Origin: Pseudomonas jinjuensis
GTDB lineage: Bacteria; Pseudomonadota; Gammaproteobacteria; Pseudomonadales; Pseudomonadaceae
Assembly (NCBI RefSeq): GCF_900103845.1
Contig: NZ_FNIJ01000005.1
Location: 1-64,000 of the forward strand
Length of the DNA: 64,000 bases
Direction of reading: 5' to 3'
Under the pieces are notes generated by a model. It did not search any database, was not told where the DNA came from, and was given only the letters and a program-made list of their open reading frames with translations. A program made the position numbers and the translations under genes. Shown here piece by piece: positions 24,656 to 33,193 of the stretch. The stretch's first letter is position 1. Every line of letters starts with the position of its first letter.

Positions 24656-26104
24656 GTGCAACTCAAAGACTCCAGCCTGTTCCGCCAGCAGGCCTATATC
24701 GACGGCGCCTGGGTGGATGCCGACAGCGGCCAGACCCTCAAGGTCAACAACCCGGCCACCGGCGAGACCATCGGCAGCGTGCCGAAGATGGGCGCCGCCG
24801 AGACCCGCCGCGCCATCGAGGCCGCCGACCGCGCCCTGCCGGCCTGGCGCGCGCTGACCGCCAAGGACCGCGCCAACCGCCTGCGCCGCTGGTTCGAGCT
24901 GATGATCGAGAACCAGGACGACCTGGCCCGCCTGATGACCATCGAGCAGGGCAAGCCGCTGACCGAGGCCAGGGGCGAGATCGCCTACGCCGCTTCGTTC
25001 CTCGAGTGGTTCGCCGAGGAAGCCAAGCGCGTCTACGGCGACATGATCCCCGGCCACCAGCCGGACAAGCGCCTGATGGTGATCAAGCAGCCCATCGGCG
25101 TCACCGCGGCCATCACCCCGTGGAACTTCCCCTCGGCGATGATCACCCGCAAGGCCGGCCCGGCCCTGGCCGCCGGCTGCACCATGGTGCTCAAGCCCGC
25201 CTCGCAGACCCCGTACTCCGCCCTGGCCCTGGCCGAGCTGGCCGAGCGCGCCGGCATTCCGAAGGGCGTGTTCAGCGTGGTCACCGGTAGCGCCGGCGAA
25301 GTCGGCGGCGAGCTGACCGGCAACCCGATCGTGCGCAAGCTGACCTTCACCGGTTCCACCGAGATCGGCCGCCAACTGATGGCCGAGTGCGCCAGGGACA
25401 TCAAGAAGGTGTCCCTGGAGCTGGGCGGCAACGCGCCCTTCATCGTCTTCGACGACGCCGACCTGGACGCTGCCGTAGAAGGCGCGCTGATCTCCAAGTA
25501 CCGCAACAACGGCCAGACCTGCGTCTGCGCCAACCGCCTGTACGTGCAGGACGGCGTGTACGACGCCTTCGTCGACAAACTCAAGGCTGCCGTCGCCAGG
25601 CTGAATATCGGCAACGGCCTGGAGCAGGGCATCACCACCGGCCCGCTGATCGACGCCAAGGCCGTGGCCAAGGTGCAGGAACACATCGAGGATGCCGTGA
25701 GCAAGGGCGCCAGGGTCGTCGCCGGCGGCAAGCCCCATGCCCTGGGCGGCACCTTCTTCGAGCCGACCATCCTGGTCGACGTGCCGAAGAACGCCGCCGT
25801 CGCCAGGGAAGAGACCTTCGGCCCGCTGGCGCCGCTGTTCCGCTTCAAGGACGAGGCCGAGGTGATCGAGCTGTCCAACGACACCGAATACGGCCTGGCC
25901 GCCTACTTCTACGCCCGCGACCTGAGCCGCGTGTTCCGCGTCGGCGAGGCGCTGGAGTACGGCATCGTCGGCATCAACACCGGAATCATCTCCAACGAGG
26001 TCGCCCCCTTCGGCGGCATCAAGGCCTCGGGCCTGGGCCGCGAAGGTTCGAAGTACGGCATCGAGGACTACCTGGAAATCAAATACCTGTGCATCGGCGT
26101 GTAA
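24656..26104 (+). CDS. gabD: Glutarate/succinate semialdehyde dehydrogenase (GabD/DavD)
   Basis: This 482-residue NAD(P)-dependent aldehyde dehydrogenase follows E. coli GabD closely (482 residues). The catalytic base is E255 (SLELGGNAPF) and the nucleophile C289 (GQTCVCAN). The coenzyme loop is FTGSTEIGR, near 231-239. The GTG start at 24656 is preceded by GAGGAAG, 31 bases after lhgO. In Pseudomonas the same enzyme (DavD) oxidises glutarate semialdehyde from 5-aminovalerate, and its operon partners argue for that role here. Succinate semialdehyde is probably also used. Confidence 0.93.
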   Translation: MQLKDSSLFRQQAYIDGAWVDADSGQTLKVNNPATGETIGSVPKMGAAETRRAIEAADRALPAWRALTAKDRANRLRRWFELMIENQDDLARLMTIEQGKPLTEARGEIAYAASFLEWFAEEAKRVYGDMIPGHQPDKRLMVIKQPIGVTAAITPWNFPSAMITRKAGPALAAGCTMVLKPASQTPYSALALAELAERAGIPKGVFSVVTGSAGEVGGELTGNPIVRKLTFTGSTEIGRQLMAECARDIKKVSLELGGNAPFIVFDDADLDAAVEGALISKYRNNGQTCVCANRLYVQDGVYDAFVDKLKAAVARLNIGNGLEQGITTGPLIDAKAVAKVQEHIEDAVSKGARVVAGGKPHALGGTFFEPTILVDVPKNAAVAREETFGPLAPLFRFKDEAEVIELSNDTEYGLAAYFYARDLSRVFRVGEALEYGIVGINTGIISNEVAPFGGIKASGLGREGSKYGIEDYLEIKYLCIGV

Positions 26105-26141
26105 CGCGCGTCCGCCCACCCATTCCTGACCTGGAGACAGC

Positions 26142-27416
26142 ATGAACAGCAACCAGAGCCTGCAACAACGGCGCATGGCCGCCATCCCGCGCGGCGTCGG
26201 CCAGATCCACCAGATCTACGCCGAGCGCGCCGAGAACGCCACCATCTGGGACGTGGAAGGCCGCGAGTACCTGGACTTCGCCGGCGGCATCGCCGTGCTC
26301 AACACCGGCCACCTGCACCCGAAGGTGATGGCCGCCGTGCAGGAGCAGATGGCCAGGCTGACCCACACCTGCTTCCACGTGTTCGGCTACGAGGGCTACG
26401 TGGCCCTGGCCGAGAAGATCAACGGCATGCTGCCGGGCGACTTCGAGAAGAAGACCCTGCTGGTGACCACCGGCGCCGAAGCGGTGGAGAACGCCATCAA
26501 GATCGCCCGCGCCGCCACCGGCCGCAGCGGCGTGATCGCCTTCACCGGCGCCTACCACGGCCGCACCCACTACACCCTGGCGCTGACCGGCAAGGTGGTG
26601 CCGTACTCCGCCGGCCTGGGCCTGATGCCCGGCGGCGTGTTCCGCGCGCAGTACCCGAACGCGCTGCACGGCGTGTCGGTGGACGAGTCCATCGCCAGCA
26701 TCGAGCGCATCTTCAAGAACGACGCGCAGCCGCGCGACATCGCCGCGATCATCCTCGAGCCGGTGCAGGGCGAGGGCGGTTTCAACCCGGCGCCGAAGGA
26801 CTTCATGCAGCGCCTGCGCGCCCTCTGCGACGAGCACGGCATCGTGCTGATCGCCGACGAAGTGCAGACCGGCGCCGGGCGTACCGGCACCTTCTTCGCC
26901 ATGGAGCAGATGGGCGTCGCCGCCGACCTGACCACCTTCGCCAAGTCCATCGCCGGCGGCTTCCCGCTGGCCGGGGTGGCGGGCAAGGCCGAGCTGATGG
27001 ACGCGGTGGCCCCGGGCGGCCTGGGCGGCACCTACGCCGGCAACCCGGTTTCCTGCGCCGCCGCCCTGGCGGTGATCGAAGCCTTCGAGGAAGAGAACCT
27101 GCTGGACCGCGCCAAGGCCGTGGGCGAGATCCTCGGCGCCGGCCTGCGCCGGATCGGCGAGCGCCACGCCAGCATCGGCGAAGTGCGCACCCTCGGCGCC
27201 ATGGTCGCGGTGGAGCTGTTCGAAGCCGACGGCCAGACCCCGGCCGCCGAGCTGACCGCCAGGATCGTCGCCAAGGCGCGCGACAAGGGCCTGGTGCTGC
27301 TGTCCTGCGGCACCTACTACAACGTCCTGCGCATCCTCGTGCCGCTGACCGTCAGCGACGCCGATCTCGAGCGTGGCCTGGCCATCATCGGCGAGTGCTT
27401 CGACGAACTGGCCTGA
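26142..27416 (+). CDS. gabT: 5-aminovalerate/4-aminobutyrate aminotransferase (DavT/GabT)
   Basis: This 424-residue class III PLP aminotransferase has its PLP lysine at K268 (TTFAKSIAGGFPLAG). The pyridine-binding Asp is D239 (LIADEVQTGAGRTG). It moves the amino group of 5-aminovalerate or GABA to 2-oxoglutarate, giving glutarate or succinate semialdehyde. It lies 37 bases after gabD with GGAG before the ATG. The preceding hydroxylase/oxidase pair makes 5-aminovalerate the likely main substrate; 6-aminocaproate from caprolactam is also conceivable. A strong terminator follows at 27448-27492. Confidence 0.93.
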   Translation: MNSNQSLQQRRMAAIPRGVGQIHQIYAERAENATIWDVEGREYLDFAGGIAVLNTGHLHPKVMAAVQEQMARLTHTCFHVFGYEGYVALAEKINGMLPGDFEKKTLLVTTGAEAVENAIKIARAATGRSGVIAFTGAYHGRTHYTLALTGKVVPYSAGLGLMPGGVFRAQYPNALHGVSVDESIASIERIFKNDAQPRDIAAIILEPVQGEGGFNPAPKDFMQRLRALCDEHGIVLIADEVQTGAGRTGTFFAMEQMGVAADLTTFAKSIAGGFPLAGVAGKAELMDAVAPGGLGGTYAGNPVSCAAALAVIEAFEEENLLDRAKAVGEILGAGLRRIGERHASIGEVRTLGAMVAVELFEADGQTPAAELTARIVAKARDKGLVLLSCGTYYNVLRILVPLTVSDADLERGLAIIGECFDELA

Positions 27417-27447
27417 CACCTTCAGTCACCCCTGGTCTTTTGCTCAA

Positions 27448-27492
27448 CCCGTCTCTGCCCTGGGTACCGTCCCGGGCAGGACGGGCTTTTTT
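27448..27492 (+). terminator. Strong terminator between gabT and gabP
   Basis: CCCGTC (27448-27453) pairs with GACGGG (27480-27485), enclosing CTGCCC/GGGCAG, and is followed by CTTTTTT. The two-part stem and U-run give a robust rho-independent signal 32 bases after gabT. The permease gene downstream must therefore have its own promoter or rely on read-through. Confidence 0.88.
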
Positions 27493-27561
27493 GCTCCCGC
27501 GTCCGGTGATCGCGGGTGCCGATATCGCTCTCACGGGCACGACAAGAACAAAGGTAATGCC

Positions 27562-28959
27562 ATGCAGACACACCAGAACAACTTGAGTCACGGGTTGAAA
27601 TCGCGGCATGTCACCATGCTGTCCATCGCCGGCGTCATCGGTGCCGGCCTGTTCGTCGGTTCCGGCCGCGCCATCGCCGAAGCCGGTCCCGCCACCATCC
27701 TCGCCTACATCCTCGCCGGCGCGCTGGTGGTCCTGGTGATGCGCATGCTGGCCGAAATGGCCGTCGCCTCGCCGGATACCGGCTCCTTCTCCACTTACGC
27801 CGACCAGGCCATCGGCAAGTGGGCGGGCTATACCATCGGCTGGCTCTACTGGTGGTTCTGGGTCCTGATCATCCCCATCGAAGCCAACATCGCCGCCACC
27901 ATCATCAACAGCTGGGTGCCGCAACTGGATATCTGGGTGTTGTCGCTGGCGATCACGCTCCTGCTGACCGCCACCAACCTGTTCAGCGTGAAGAACTACG
28001 GCGAGTTCGAATTCTGGCTGGCGCTGGTGAAGGTCGCCGCCATCGTCGGCTTCATCATCCTCGGCGCCTGCGCCATCTTCGGCCTGTTGCCCGGCTCGGG
28101 CGTCAGCGGCGTTTCGCGCCTGTGGGACACCGGCGGCTTCATGCCCAACGGCTTCGGGGCCGTGCTCAGCGCCATGCTGATCACCATGTTCTCCTTCCTC
28201 GGCGCCGAGGTGGTGACCATCGCCGCCGCCGAATCCGACGAGGCCGGCAAGCATATCTCCAAGGCCACCAACTCGGTGATCTGGCGGATCACGCTGTTCT
28301 ACATCCTGTCGATCTTCATCGTCATCGCCCTGGTGCCCTGGAACGATCCGCGCCTGGCCAGCGAAGGCTCCTACGTCACCGTGCTCGACACCCTTGGCGT
28401 GCCCCATGCCAAGGCCATCATCGACTTCGTCGTGCTGACCTCGGTGACCAGCTGCCTCAACTCCTCGCTCTACACCGCCTCGCGCATGCTCTACTCGCTG
28501 AGCCGCCGCGGCGACGCCCCGGCCTGCGCCCAGGCGACCACCAGCAGCGGCACCCCGATCTATGCCGTCCTGCTGTCCACCGGCGCGGCCTTCCTGGCCG
28601 TGATCGCCAACTACCTGGTGCCCTCCAAGGTGTTCGGCTTCCTCATGGCCAGCACCGGCGCCATCGCCCTGCTGGTGTACCTGGTCATCGCCATCTCCCA
28701 GCTGCGCCTGCGCAAGCGCATGATGGCCAGCGGCAGGATCCTGAGCTACCGCATGTGGCTGTTCCCCTGGCTGACCTGGGGCGTGATCCTGTTCATCAGC
28801 GGCGTTCTGGTGCTGATGCTGTTCCGCCCGGATCACCGCGTCGAAGTGGTTTCCACCATGGTCCTGGCCGTCCTCGTGGTCTGCTCCGGCCTGCTGATCA
28901 CCCGCCGTCGGGCACGGGAAGAGCAGGGGGCCGCAGTGGCGCAGGGAGTGCGGGGCTAG
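27562..28959 (+). CDS. gabP: Amino-acid permease, GabP-like (GABA/5-aminovalerate)
   Basis: This 465-residue APC-superfamily transporter has 12 transmembrane helices, nearly the length of E. coli GabP (466). Long stretches match it, including KSRHVTMLSIAGVIGAGLFV at the N-terminus and the loop VKNYGEFEFWLALVKV. It should import omega-amino acids such as GABA and 5-aminovalerate with protons. The ATG at 27562 lies 145 bases after gabT, beyond a terminator. It ends just before another strong hairpin. Confidence 0.92.
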   Translation: MQTHQNNLSHGLKSRHVTMLSIAGVIGAGLFVGSGRAIAEAGPATILAYILAGALVVLVMRMLAEMAVASPDTGSFSTYADQAIGKWAGYTIGWLYWWFWVLIIPIEANIAATIINSWVPQLDIWVLSLAITLLLTATNLFSVKNYGEFEFWLALVKVAAIVGFIILGACAIFGLLPGSGVSGVSRLWDTGGFMPNGFGAVLSAMLITMFSFLGAEVVTIAAAESDEAGKHISKATNSVIWRITLFYILSIFIVIALVPWNDPRLASEGSYVTVLDTLGVPHAKAIIDFVVLTSVTSCLNSSLYTASRMLYSLSRRGDAPACAQATTSSGTPIYAVLLSTGAAFLAVIANYLVPSKVFGFLMASTGAIALLVYLVIAISQLRLRKRMMASGRILSYRMWLFPWLTWGVILFISGVLVLMLFRPDHRVEVVSTMVLAVLVVCSGLLITRRRAREEQGAAVAQGVRG

Positions 28960-28978
28960 GTCTTCGGTCGAGCCCGGT

Positions 28979-29014
28979 CGAACAAAGGCACGCCTTCGGG
29001 CGTGCCTTTGTTCG
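28979..29014 (+). terminator. 16-bp hairpin downstream of gabP
   Basis: CGAACAAAGGCACGCC (28979-28994), UUCG loop, and GGCGTGCCTTTGTTCG (28999-29014) form a perfect 16-bp stem, 20 bases past the gabP stop. The stable UUCG tetraloop and the TTTG segment within the stem suggest a terminator, although the U-run is inside the stem rather than after it. Confidence 0.75.
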
Positions 29015-29086
29015 AGACCGGAAAGGGCCGCCTGCAGGTGATGGCCGGACGAATGACCGGGGAAGTGGAAAAGTTGGCGTTGGATC

Positions 29087-29115
29087 TTGCCAAGCACGAT
29101 TGGCAAGTCCATAAT
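29087..29115 (+). promoter_or_regulatory. Promoter of tRNA-Gly copy 3
   Basis: TTGCCA (29087-29092) and CATAAT (29110-29115) are 17 bases apart. A GC-rich discriminator (TGCGCCCGC) follows, as at the 13.0 kb tRNA promoter. TTGCCA and a downstream TGGCAA also form an inverted repeat over the spacer. The predicted leader before the tRNA is about 125 bases. Confidence 0.7.
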
Positions 29116-29246
29116 TGCGCCCGCTGTCGCGCTGGCTGGCGAGAAAAACTCTTATTAATCAAGGAGTTAGGTTAAATCTCGGTTGCCGCGCCAGGCAGCT
29201 GAAAGAGGCCGCAAGTCCTTTTTCGATTCTTGCCGCAAGGCAATAT

Positions 29247-29322
<76 letters not shown>

Positions 29323-29364
29323 GATCATGATCTGCAGACGGTTCATCGAAGTCTGTAAATCGTT

Positions 29365-29392
29365 GAAAAAAAGGGCCGAAAGGCCCTTTTTT
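29365..29392 (+). terminator. Terminator of tRNA-Gly copy 3
   Basis: AAAAAGGGCC-GAAA-GGCCCTTTTTT has the same core as the terminator at 13417-13441. The conserved flank TTCGTTCC follows in both places, so the duplication covers the 3' flank as well as the tRNA. Confidence 0.92.
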
Positions 29393-29640
29393 CGTTCCAG
29401 CAGATTCCACTGGAATCCAGGGCCTTGGCCCGGACGGCTGGAAAACCCTGGCCCTCCCTGGCCTCGATGGCCTCTCGAGTGCATACCTCCAGGTGCCTGT
29501 CCCGGGATCGCTCCTCGGGAAGCGCGTGCGCTTGACACAGCGGCCCCACCGCCAAGACTGTCCGATAGGAAGACCGGATCTGGTTCCGCACCCGACCCGG
29601 TTTGGCGCAACGGGGGCGGGCAGGCCCGGGAGCGAACAAG
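29393..29640. other. Upstream region of the orphan sdhB
   Basis: I find no gene in these 248 bases. A TTGACA hexamer at 29533-29538 could be a -35 box, but no good -10 lies at the right distance. There is no AT-rich operator or repeat. This is the only place for a promoter of the orphan iron-sulfur gene. Confidence 0.5.
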
Positions 29641-30390
29641 ATGAAAATCCGTATCTATCGTTATCTTCCGGACGAAGATGACGCGCCGCGCATGCAGGAC
29701 TACAGCTACGACCTGCAGCCGGGCGAGGACATGATGGTGCTCGACCTGCTGGAGCACCTGAAAACCCAGGACCAGACGCTGACCTACCGGCGCAGTTGTC
29801 GCGAGGGCGTCTGCGGCTCCGACGGCATGAACATCAACGGCGCCAACTGCCTGGCCTGCATCACCAGCGTCTCGACCTTGCTCAACGGCGGGCAACTGCC
29901 GTCCGGACAGCCGATCAGGCCGCTTCGGGGCGATGTGGACATCGTCATACGGCCGCTGCCCGGCTTGCCCGTGATACGGGACCTGGTCGTCGACATGAGC
30001 ATGTTCTACAGGCAGTACGAGCGGATAAGGCCCTATCTCATCAACGACGAGCCGCCACCTGCCATCGAGCGGCTGCAGTCGCCGGAGGACCGGGAAAAGC
30101 TGGATGGGCTGTACGAATGCATCCTGTGCGCGTGCTGCTCGACGCAGTGCCCATCCTGGTGGTGGAACCCGGAGCGGTTCATCGGCCCTGCGGGCTTGTT
30201 GAACGCCTACCGCTTTCTTGTCGATTCCCGCGACACGGCTACCGAAGAACGACTGGCGGCCCTGGACGACCCGTTCAGCGTGTTCCGTTGCCGCTCGATC
30301 TACAACTGCATTTCGTTCTGCCCGAAAAGGCTCAAGCCGCGGGCGGCCATCGGGCATATCGAGAAGATGCTGCTGAAGCGGGGCACCTGA
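29641..30390 (+). CDS. Orphan succinate dehydrogenase iron-sulfur subunit (SdhB paralogue)
   Basis: This protein of 249 residues is slightly longer than the usual 234-238. All iron-sulfur ligands are kept. For the [2Fe-2S] cluster these are C53, C58, D61 and C73 (CREGVCGSDG...LAC). For the [4Fe-4S]/[3Fe-4S] clusters they are CILCACCSTQC and the later CRSIYNCISFC. A short insertion (near residues 86-97, GGQLPSGQPIRPL) precedes the conserved RPLPGLPVIRDLVVDMS. The C-terminal motif reads CPKRLKP rather than the usual CPKGLNP. No sdhC, sdhD or sdhA lies nearby. It may be a spare subunit for the main complex or part of an alternative one. Confidence 0.88.
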   Translation: MKIRIYRYLPDEDDAPRMQDYSYDLQPGEDMMVLDLLEHLKTQDQTLTYRRSCREGVCGSDGMNINGANCLACITSVSTLLNGGQLPSGQPIRPLRGDVDIVIRPLPGLPVIRDLVVDMSMFYRQYERIRPYLINDEPPPAIERLQSPEDREKLDGLYECILCACCSTQCPSWWWNPERFIGPAGLLNAYRFLVDSRDTATEERLAALDDPFSVFRCRSIYNCISFCPKRLKPRAAIGHIEKMLLKRGT

Positions 30391-30403
30391 CCGCTCTCCA
30401 TTC

Positions 30404-30437
30404 GACGCGGCCCCGGAACGAACTCCGGGGCCGCGTC
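30404..30437. terminator. Bidirectional terminator between sdhB paralogue and ocd
   Basis: GACGCGGCCCCGGA (30404-30417), a 6-base loop, and TCCGGGGCCGCGTC (30424-30437) form a perfect 14-bp stem followed by TTTCTT. It lies between two convergent genes, 13 bases past the sdhB paralogue stop and just before the ocd stop. Confidence 0.85.
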
Positions 30438-30442
30438 TTTCT

Positions 30443-31483
30443 TCACGCCGCCGAAATCATCCGTTCGGCCGGCACGATCAGCTGATAGAGATCCTTCGGA
30501 TTTTCCGGCAGCGGCACCAGCTCGATGTTCTGGCCGATGTTCAGCCGGCGCGCCGTGTCGTGCAGGTAGCGCAGGGCGGAGAAGTCCTCGAGGGCGAAGC
30601 CGACCGAGTCGAACAGGGTGATCTGCTCGTCGGACTGGCGGCCTTCGGCCCGGCCGGTCAGCACCTGGTGGAACTCGGTCACCGGGAAGTCCGCCGGCAT
30701 CTGCTGGATTTCGCCTTCCGCGCGGGTCTGCGCTTCGAATTCGACTATCACCCGCGCCCGGTCGAGGATCGCCGCTTCCAGCTCGGTCTTGCCCGGGCAG
30801 TCGCCGCCCACGCCGTTGATGTGCATGCCGGGTTCCAGCATATCCGCCGTGAGGATGGTGGCGTTGGTCTTGTCCGCCGTCACCGTGGTGACGATATCGG
30901 CGCCGCGCACCGCCTCGCGTACCGAGGCGGCGGGGATGACCTTCAGGCCCGGCACGCCGGCGAGGTTGCGCTGCAGTTTCTGCGTCGCCGCCGGGTCGAT
31001 GTCGAAGATGCGGATCTCGTCGATGCCGAGCAGCTCGTGGAAGGCGATGGCCTGGAACTCGCTCTGGGCGCCGTTGCCGATCAGCGCCATGCGGCGGGAA
31101 TCCTTCCGCGCCAGGGACTGGGCGACCAGCGCCGAGGTCGCGGCGGTGCGGATGGCGGTGGTGAGGGTCAGCTCGCTGAGCAGCACCGGGTAGCCGCTAT
31201 CGACGTCGGCCAGCACGCCGAAGGCCATGACGGTGAGCATGTCGAAGCGGATGTTCTTCGGGTGCCCGTTCACGTACTTGAAGGAGTACAGCTTGCCGTC
31301 GTCGGTCGGCATCAGCTCGATGACACCCTGGGGGGAATGGTTGGCGATGCGGGCGGCCTTGTCGAAGCTCGGCCAGCGCCGGTAGTCCGCCTCGATGTAG
31401 GCGGCCATGGTCCTGATCGCCGGGGCCAGGCCGACCCTGCCGACCAGCTTGCCGACATCTTTCACATCAACATATAGCGTCAT
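30443..31483 (-). CDS. ocd: Ornithine cyclodeaminase
   Basis: This 346-residue NAD-dependent enzyme converts L-ornithine to L-proline and ammonia. It belongs to the OCD/mu-crystallin family. The Rossmann motif ALIGNGAQSEFQA lies near 133-145. Substrate-loop motifs include KYVNGHPKN, GVLADVDSGYPVLLSELT and the catalytic-Asp region NGVGGDCPGKTEL. It closely resembles P. putida OCD. The ATG at 31483 has AAGGG 8 bases upstream; a GTG three codons earlier is the alternative. The divergent Lrp-type gene is its likely regulator. Confidence 0.93.
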   Translation of the reverse strand: MTLYVDVKDVGKLVGRVGLAPAIRTMAAYIEADYRRWPSFDKAARIANHSPQGVIELMPTDDGKLYSFKYVNGHPKNIRFDMLTVMAFGVLADVDSGYPVLLSELTLTTAIRTAATSALVAQSLARKDSRRMALIGNGAQSEFQAIAFHELLGIDEIRIFDIDPAATQKLQRNLAGVPGLKVIPAASVREAVRGADIVTTVTADKTNATILTADMLEPGMHINGVGGDCPGKTELEAAILDRARVIVEFEAQTRAEGEIQQMPADFPVTEFHQVLTGRAEGRQSDEQITLFDSVGFALEDFSALRYLHDTARRLNIGQNIELVPLPENPKDLYQLIVPAERMISAA

Positions 31484-31689
31484 GGAGTGCACCCTTCGAT
31501 CGTGCTTGCACGACCCCTGCTGCGGGCTGATGCGATGGTCCGGGTTCGAAGCCCGACGGCACGCTCATCGTATCGGCCGGGTCGCTTTACTTGGAAGTGC
31601 TACCAGTCTATCTACCGGAGTGGGAAATTCTTTGCTTTCGAGTGCGCGCTTTCCGTTCAATCGGGAAAGACCGACCAAATTGGTGCCAA

Positions 31690-32184
31690 ATGAAGAAAAA
31701 ACATTCCAAAGGCGCGGAGCTCGATGCGACCGATCTCGCCATGCTCGATCTGCTCCAGCGCGATGCCAGCCTGTCCAATGCCGACCTGAGCGAGCGCCTG
31801 TCGCTCAGCGTCACGCCCTGCTGGCGGCGGCGCAAACGCCTGGAGGACGAGGGCTACATCGCCGATTACCAGGCCAACCTGGACCGCCACCGGCTCGGCC
31901 TGGACATCCTGGCGTTCGTCCACGTGCGTTTCGCTTCCCATGCGGACAATGCATCGGATCGCTTCGAGGAACTGGTGAAGGGACTGCCGGAGGTGCTGTC
32001 CTGCCACAAGATCACTGGCGACGCCGATTTCCTGTTGCAGGTGCTGGAGAAGGACCTGGATGCCTACAGCGATTTCGTCGAGAACGTGCTGCGCAGGCAG
32101 CCGGGCATCGCTTCGATCCAGTCGAGCCTGGCGCTGCGGGAGATCAAGTCGACCCACCGCATCCGGGTGCCGCGGCCGACCTGA
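31690..32184 (+). CDS. Lrp/AsnC-family regulator, divergent from ocd
   Basis: This 164-residue protein has an HTH at about 30-55 (SNADLSERLSLSVTPCWRRR) and a RAM ligand domain at about 75-150. I use the ATG at 31690; a longer in-frame frame upstream lacks family similarity. It faces ocd across about 206 bases and probably responds to ornithine, arginine or proline. It is convergent with the next small gene, with only 15 bases between stops and no visible terminator. Confidence 0.86.
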   Translation: MKKKHSKGAELDATDLAMLDLLQRDASLSNADLSERLSLSVTPCWRRRKRLEDEGYIADYQANLDRHRLGLDILAFVHVRFASHADNASDRFEELVKGLPEVLSCHKITGDADFLLQVLEKDLDAYSDFVENVLRRQPGIASIQSSLALREIKSTHRIRVPRPT

Positions 32185-32199
32185 TCCTGATAGGGCGGG

Positions 32200-32610
32200 T
32201 CAGTGCTTCGGCGCGTCTTCCGGCAGCGCCAGCAGCTGCTTTTCGCGGTTCCAGTCGAAGGTTTCGCCGCGTTCTTCCGCTTCGAAGCGGCGCTCGTCGA
32301 GCTGCTGGTACATGGCCAGTTCGTCGTCGGGCATGAAGTGCAGGCAGTCGCCGCCGAAGAACCACAGCAGGTCGCGCGGCACCAGGTGGGCGATCTGCGG
32401 ATAACGGTGGAACACCTGGGAAATCAGGTCCTGGCCGAGGTACTGGGCGCCGACCGGGTCGCGTGGCAGCTCGGCCAGCAGTTCGTCGAAGCGTTCGAGG
32501 AACAGGCCGTGGTTGTCCTCCGGAACCTGCTCGGCTTCGCCCAGGGCGCCGAGAATGGTGCGCAGGTGCTGGAGCAGGGCGAAATGATGGTCGAGATAGG
32601 CGTTGGCCAT
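32200..32610 (-). CDS. Conserved pseudomonad protein, PA2817 family
   Basis: This 136-residue soluble acidic protein has a good start (GGAGG before the ATG at 32610). Recognisable conserved patches are YLDHHFALLQHLRTILGAL and DLLWFFGGDCLHFMPDDE. I know it only as a family conserved in Pseudomonas beside fadE. There is no catalytic motif, signal peptide or membrane segment. Function is unknown. Confidence 0.78.
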   Translation of the reverse strand: MANAYLDHHFALLQHLRTILGALGEAEQVPEDNHGLFLERFDELLAELPRDPVGAQYLGQDLISQVFHRYPQIAHLVPRDLLWFFGGDCLHFMPDDELAMYQQLDERRFEAEERGETFDWNREKQLLALPEDAPKH

Positions 32611-32682
32611 GGCGGTCCTCCGGGGGGCGAAGCTGAAACGGCAGCGGAGTATATAGGTTCGCGCCGCGGAACGCCGGACGGA

Positions 32683-33108
32683 TCAGCGGAAGGGAGCGGA
32701 CTGGATCACCCGCTGGCGATTCTGGATGGTCTGCCGCTGCAGGTCGATCTGCTGCTGTTGCTGCTGCAGGCGGAACTGCTGCATGTCGCTCTGCTGGCGC
32801 TGGATCATCTGGTCCTGCAACTGGCGCTGCTGGTTCTGGCGCTGCTGGGCGTCGTATTCGCGGTTGAGTTTCTGCTGCTCCACCTGCAGGCGCTGGTCCT
32901 CGTACTGCAGGCGGCGCGTTTCCTGGTCGCGCTGGCGCTGGTCGGTCTGCCGGCGCAGGACGTCCTGCTGCCGTTGCGTCGGATCGACCAGGTTCGGCAG
33001 CGGCTGGTAGGGGATGGGTTTGCTCGGATACAGCCAGCTGTCGGCCCCGGCACCGGTGGCGGCGCCGATCAGCAGCAGGCCGGCGAGCAGCGAAGGCAGG
33101 GGACGCAT
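32683..33108 (-). CDS. Exported Gln/Arg-rich coiled-coil protein, function unknown
   Basis: This 141-residue protein has a signal peptide (MRPLPSLLAGLLLIGAATGA, cut near residue 23). The mature part is dominated by Gln, Arg and Asp in heptad-like runs (RQTDQRQRDQETRRLQYEDQ). It probably forms a long periplasmic coiled coil. The start at 33108 is preceded by GGAGCG. It is between fadE and the PA2817-family gene on the same strand. No family function is known to me. Confidence 0.72.
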   Translation of the reverse strand: MRPLPSLLAGLLLIGAATGAGADSWLYPSKPIPYQPLPNLVDPTQRQQDVLRRQTDQRQRDQETRRLQYEDQRLQVEQQKLNREYDAQQRQNQQRQLQDQMIQRQQSDMQQFRLQQQQQQIDLQRQTIQNRQRVIQSAPFR

Positions 33109-33193
33109 GGCATCGCTCCGTGGGGCTTGGACTCCAGTGTGCACCCGCCGCGTCCCTGCGGCGTGTCGGGCTGACCGTCGGGTTCCGCCAGCC

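Noticed and set aside
13549-29014. The tRNA-bounded block considered as a prophage or integrative element
   Set aside because: No integrase, phage structural or conjugation gene lies inside, and the repeats are whole functional tRNAs rather than a short attachment core. Only the neutral description of a bracketed block is kept.
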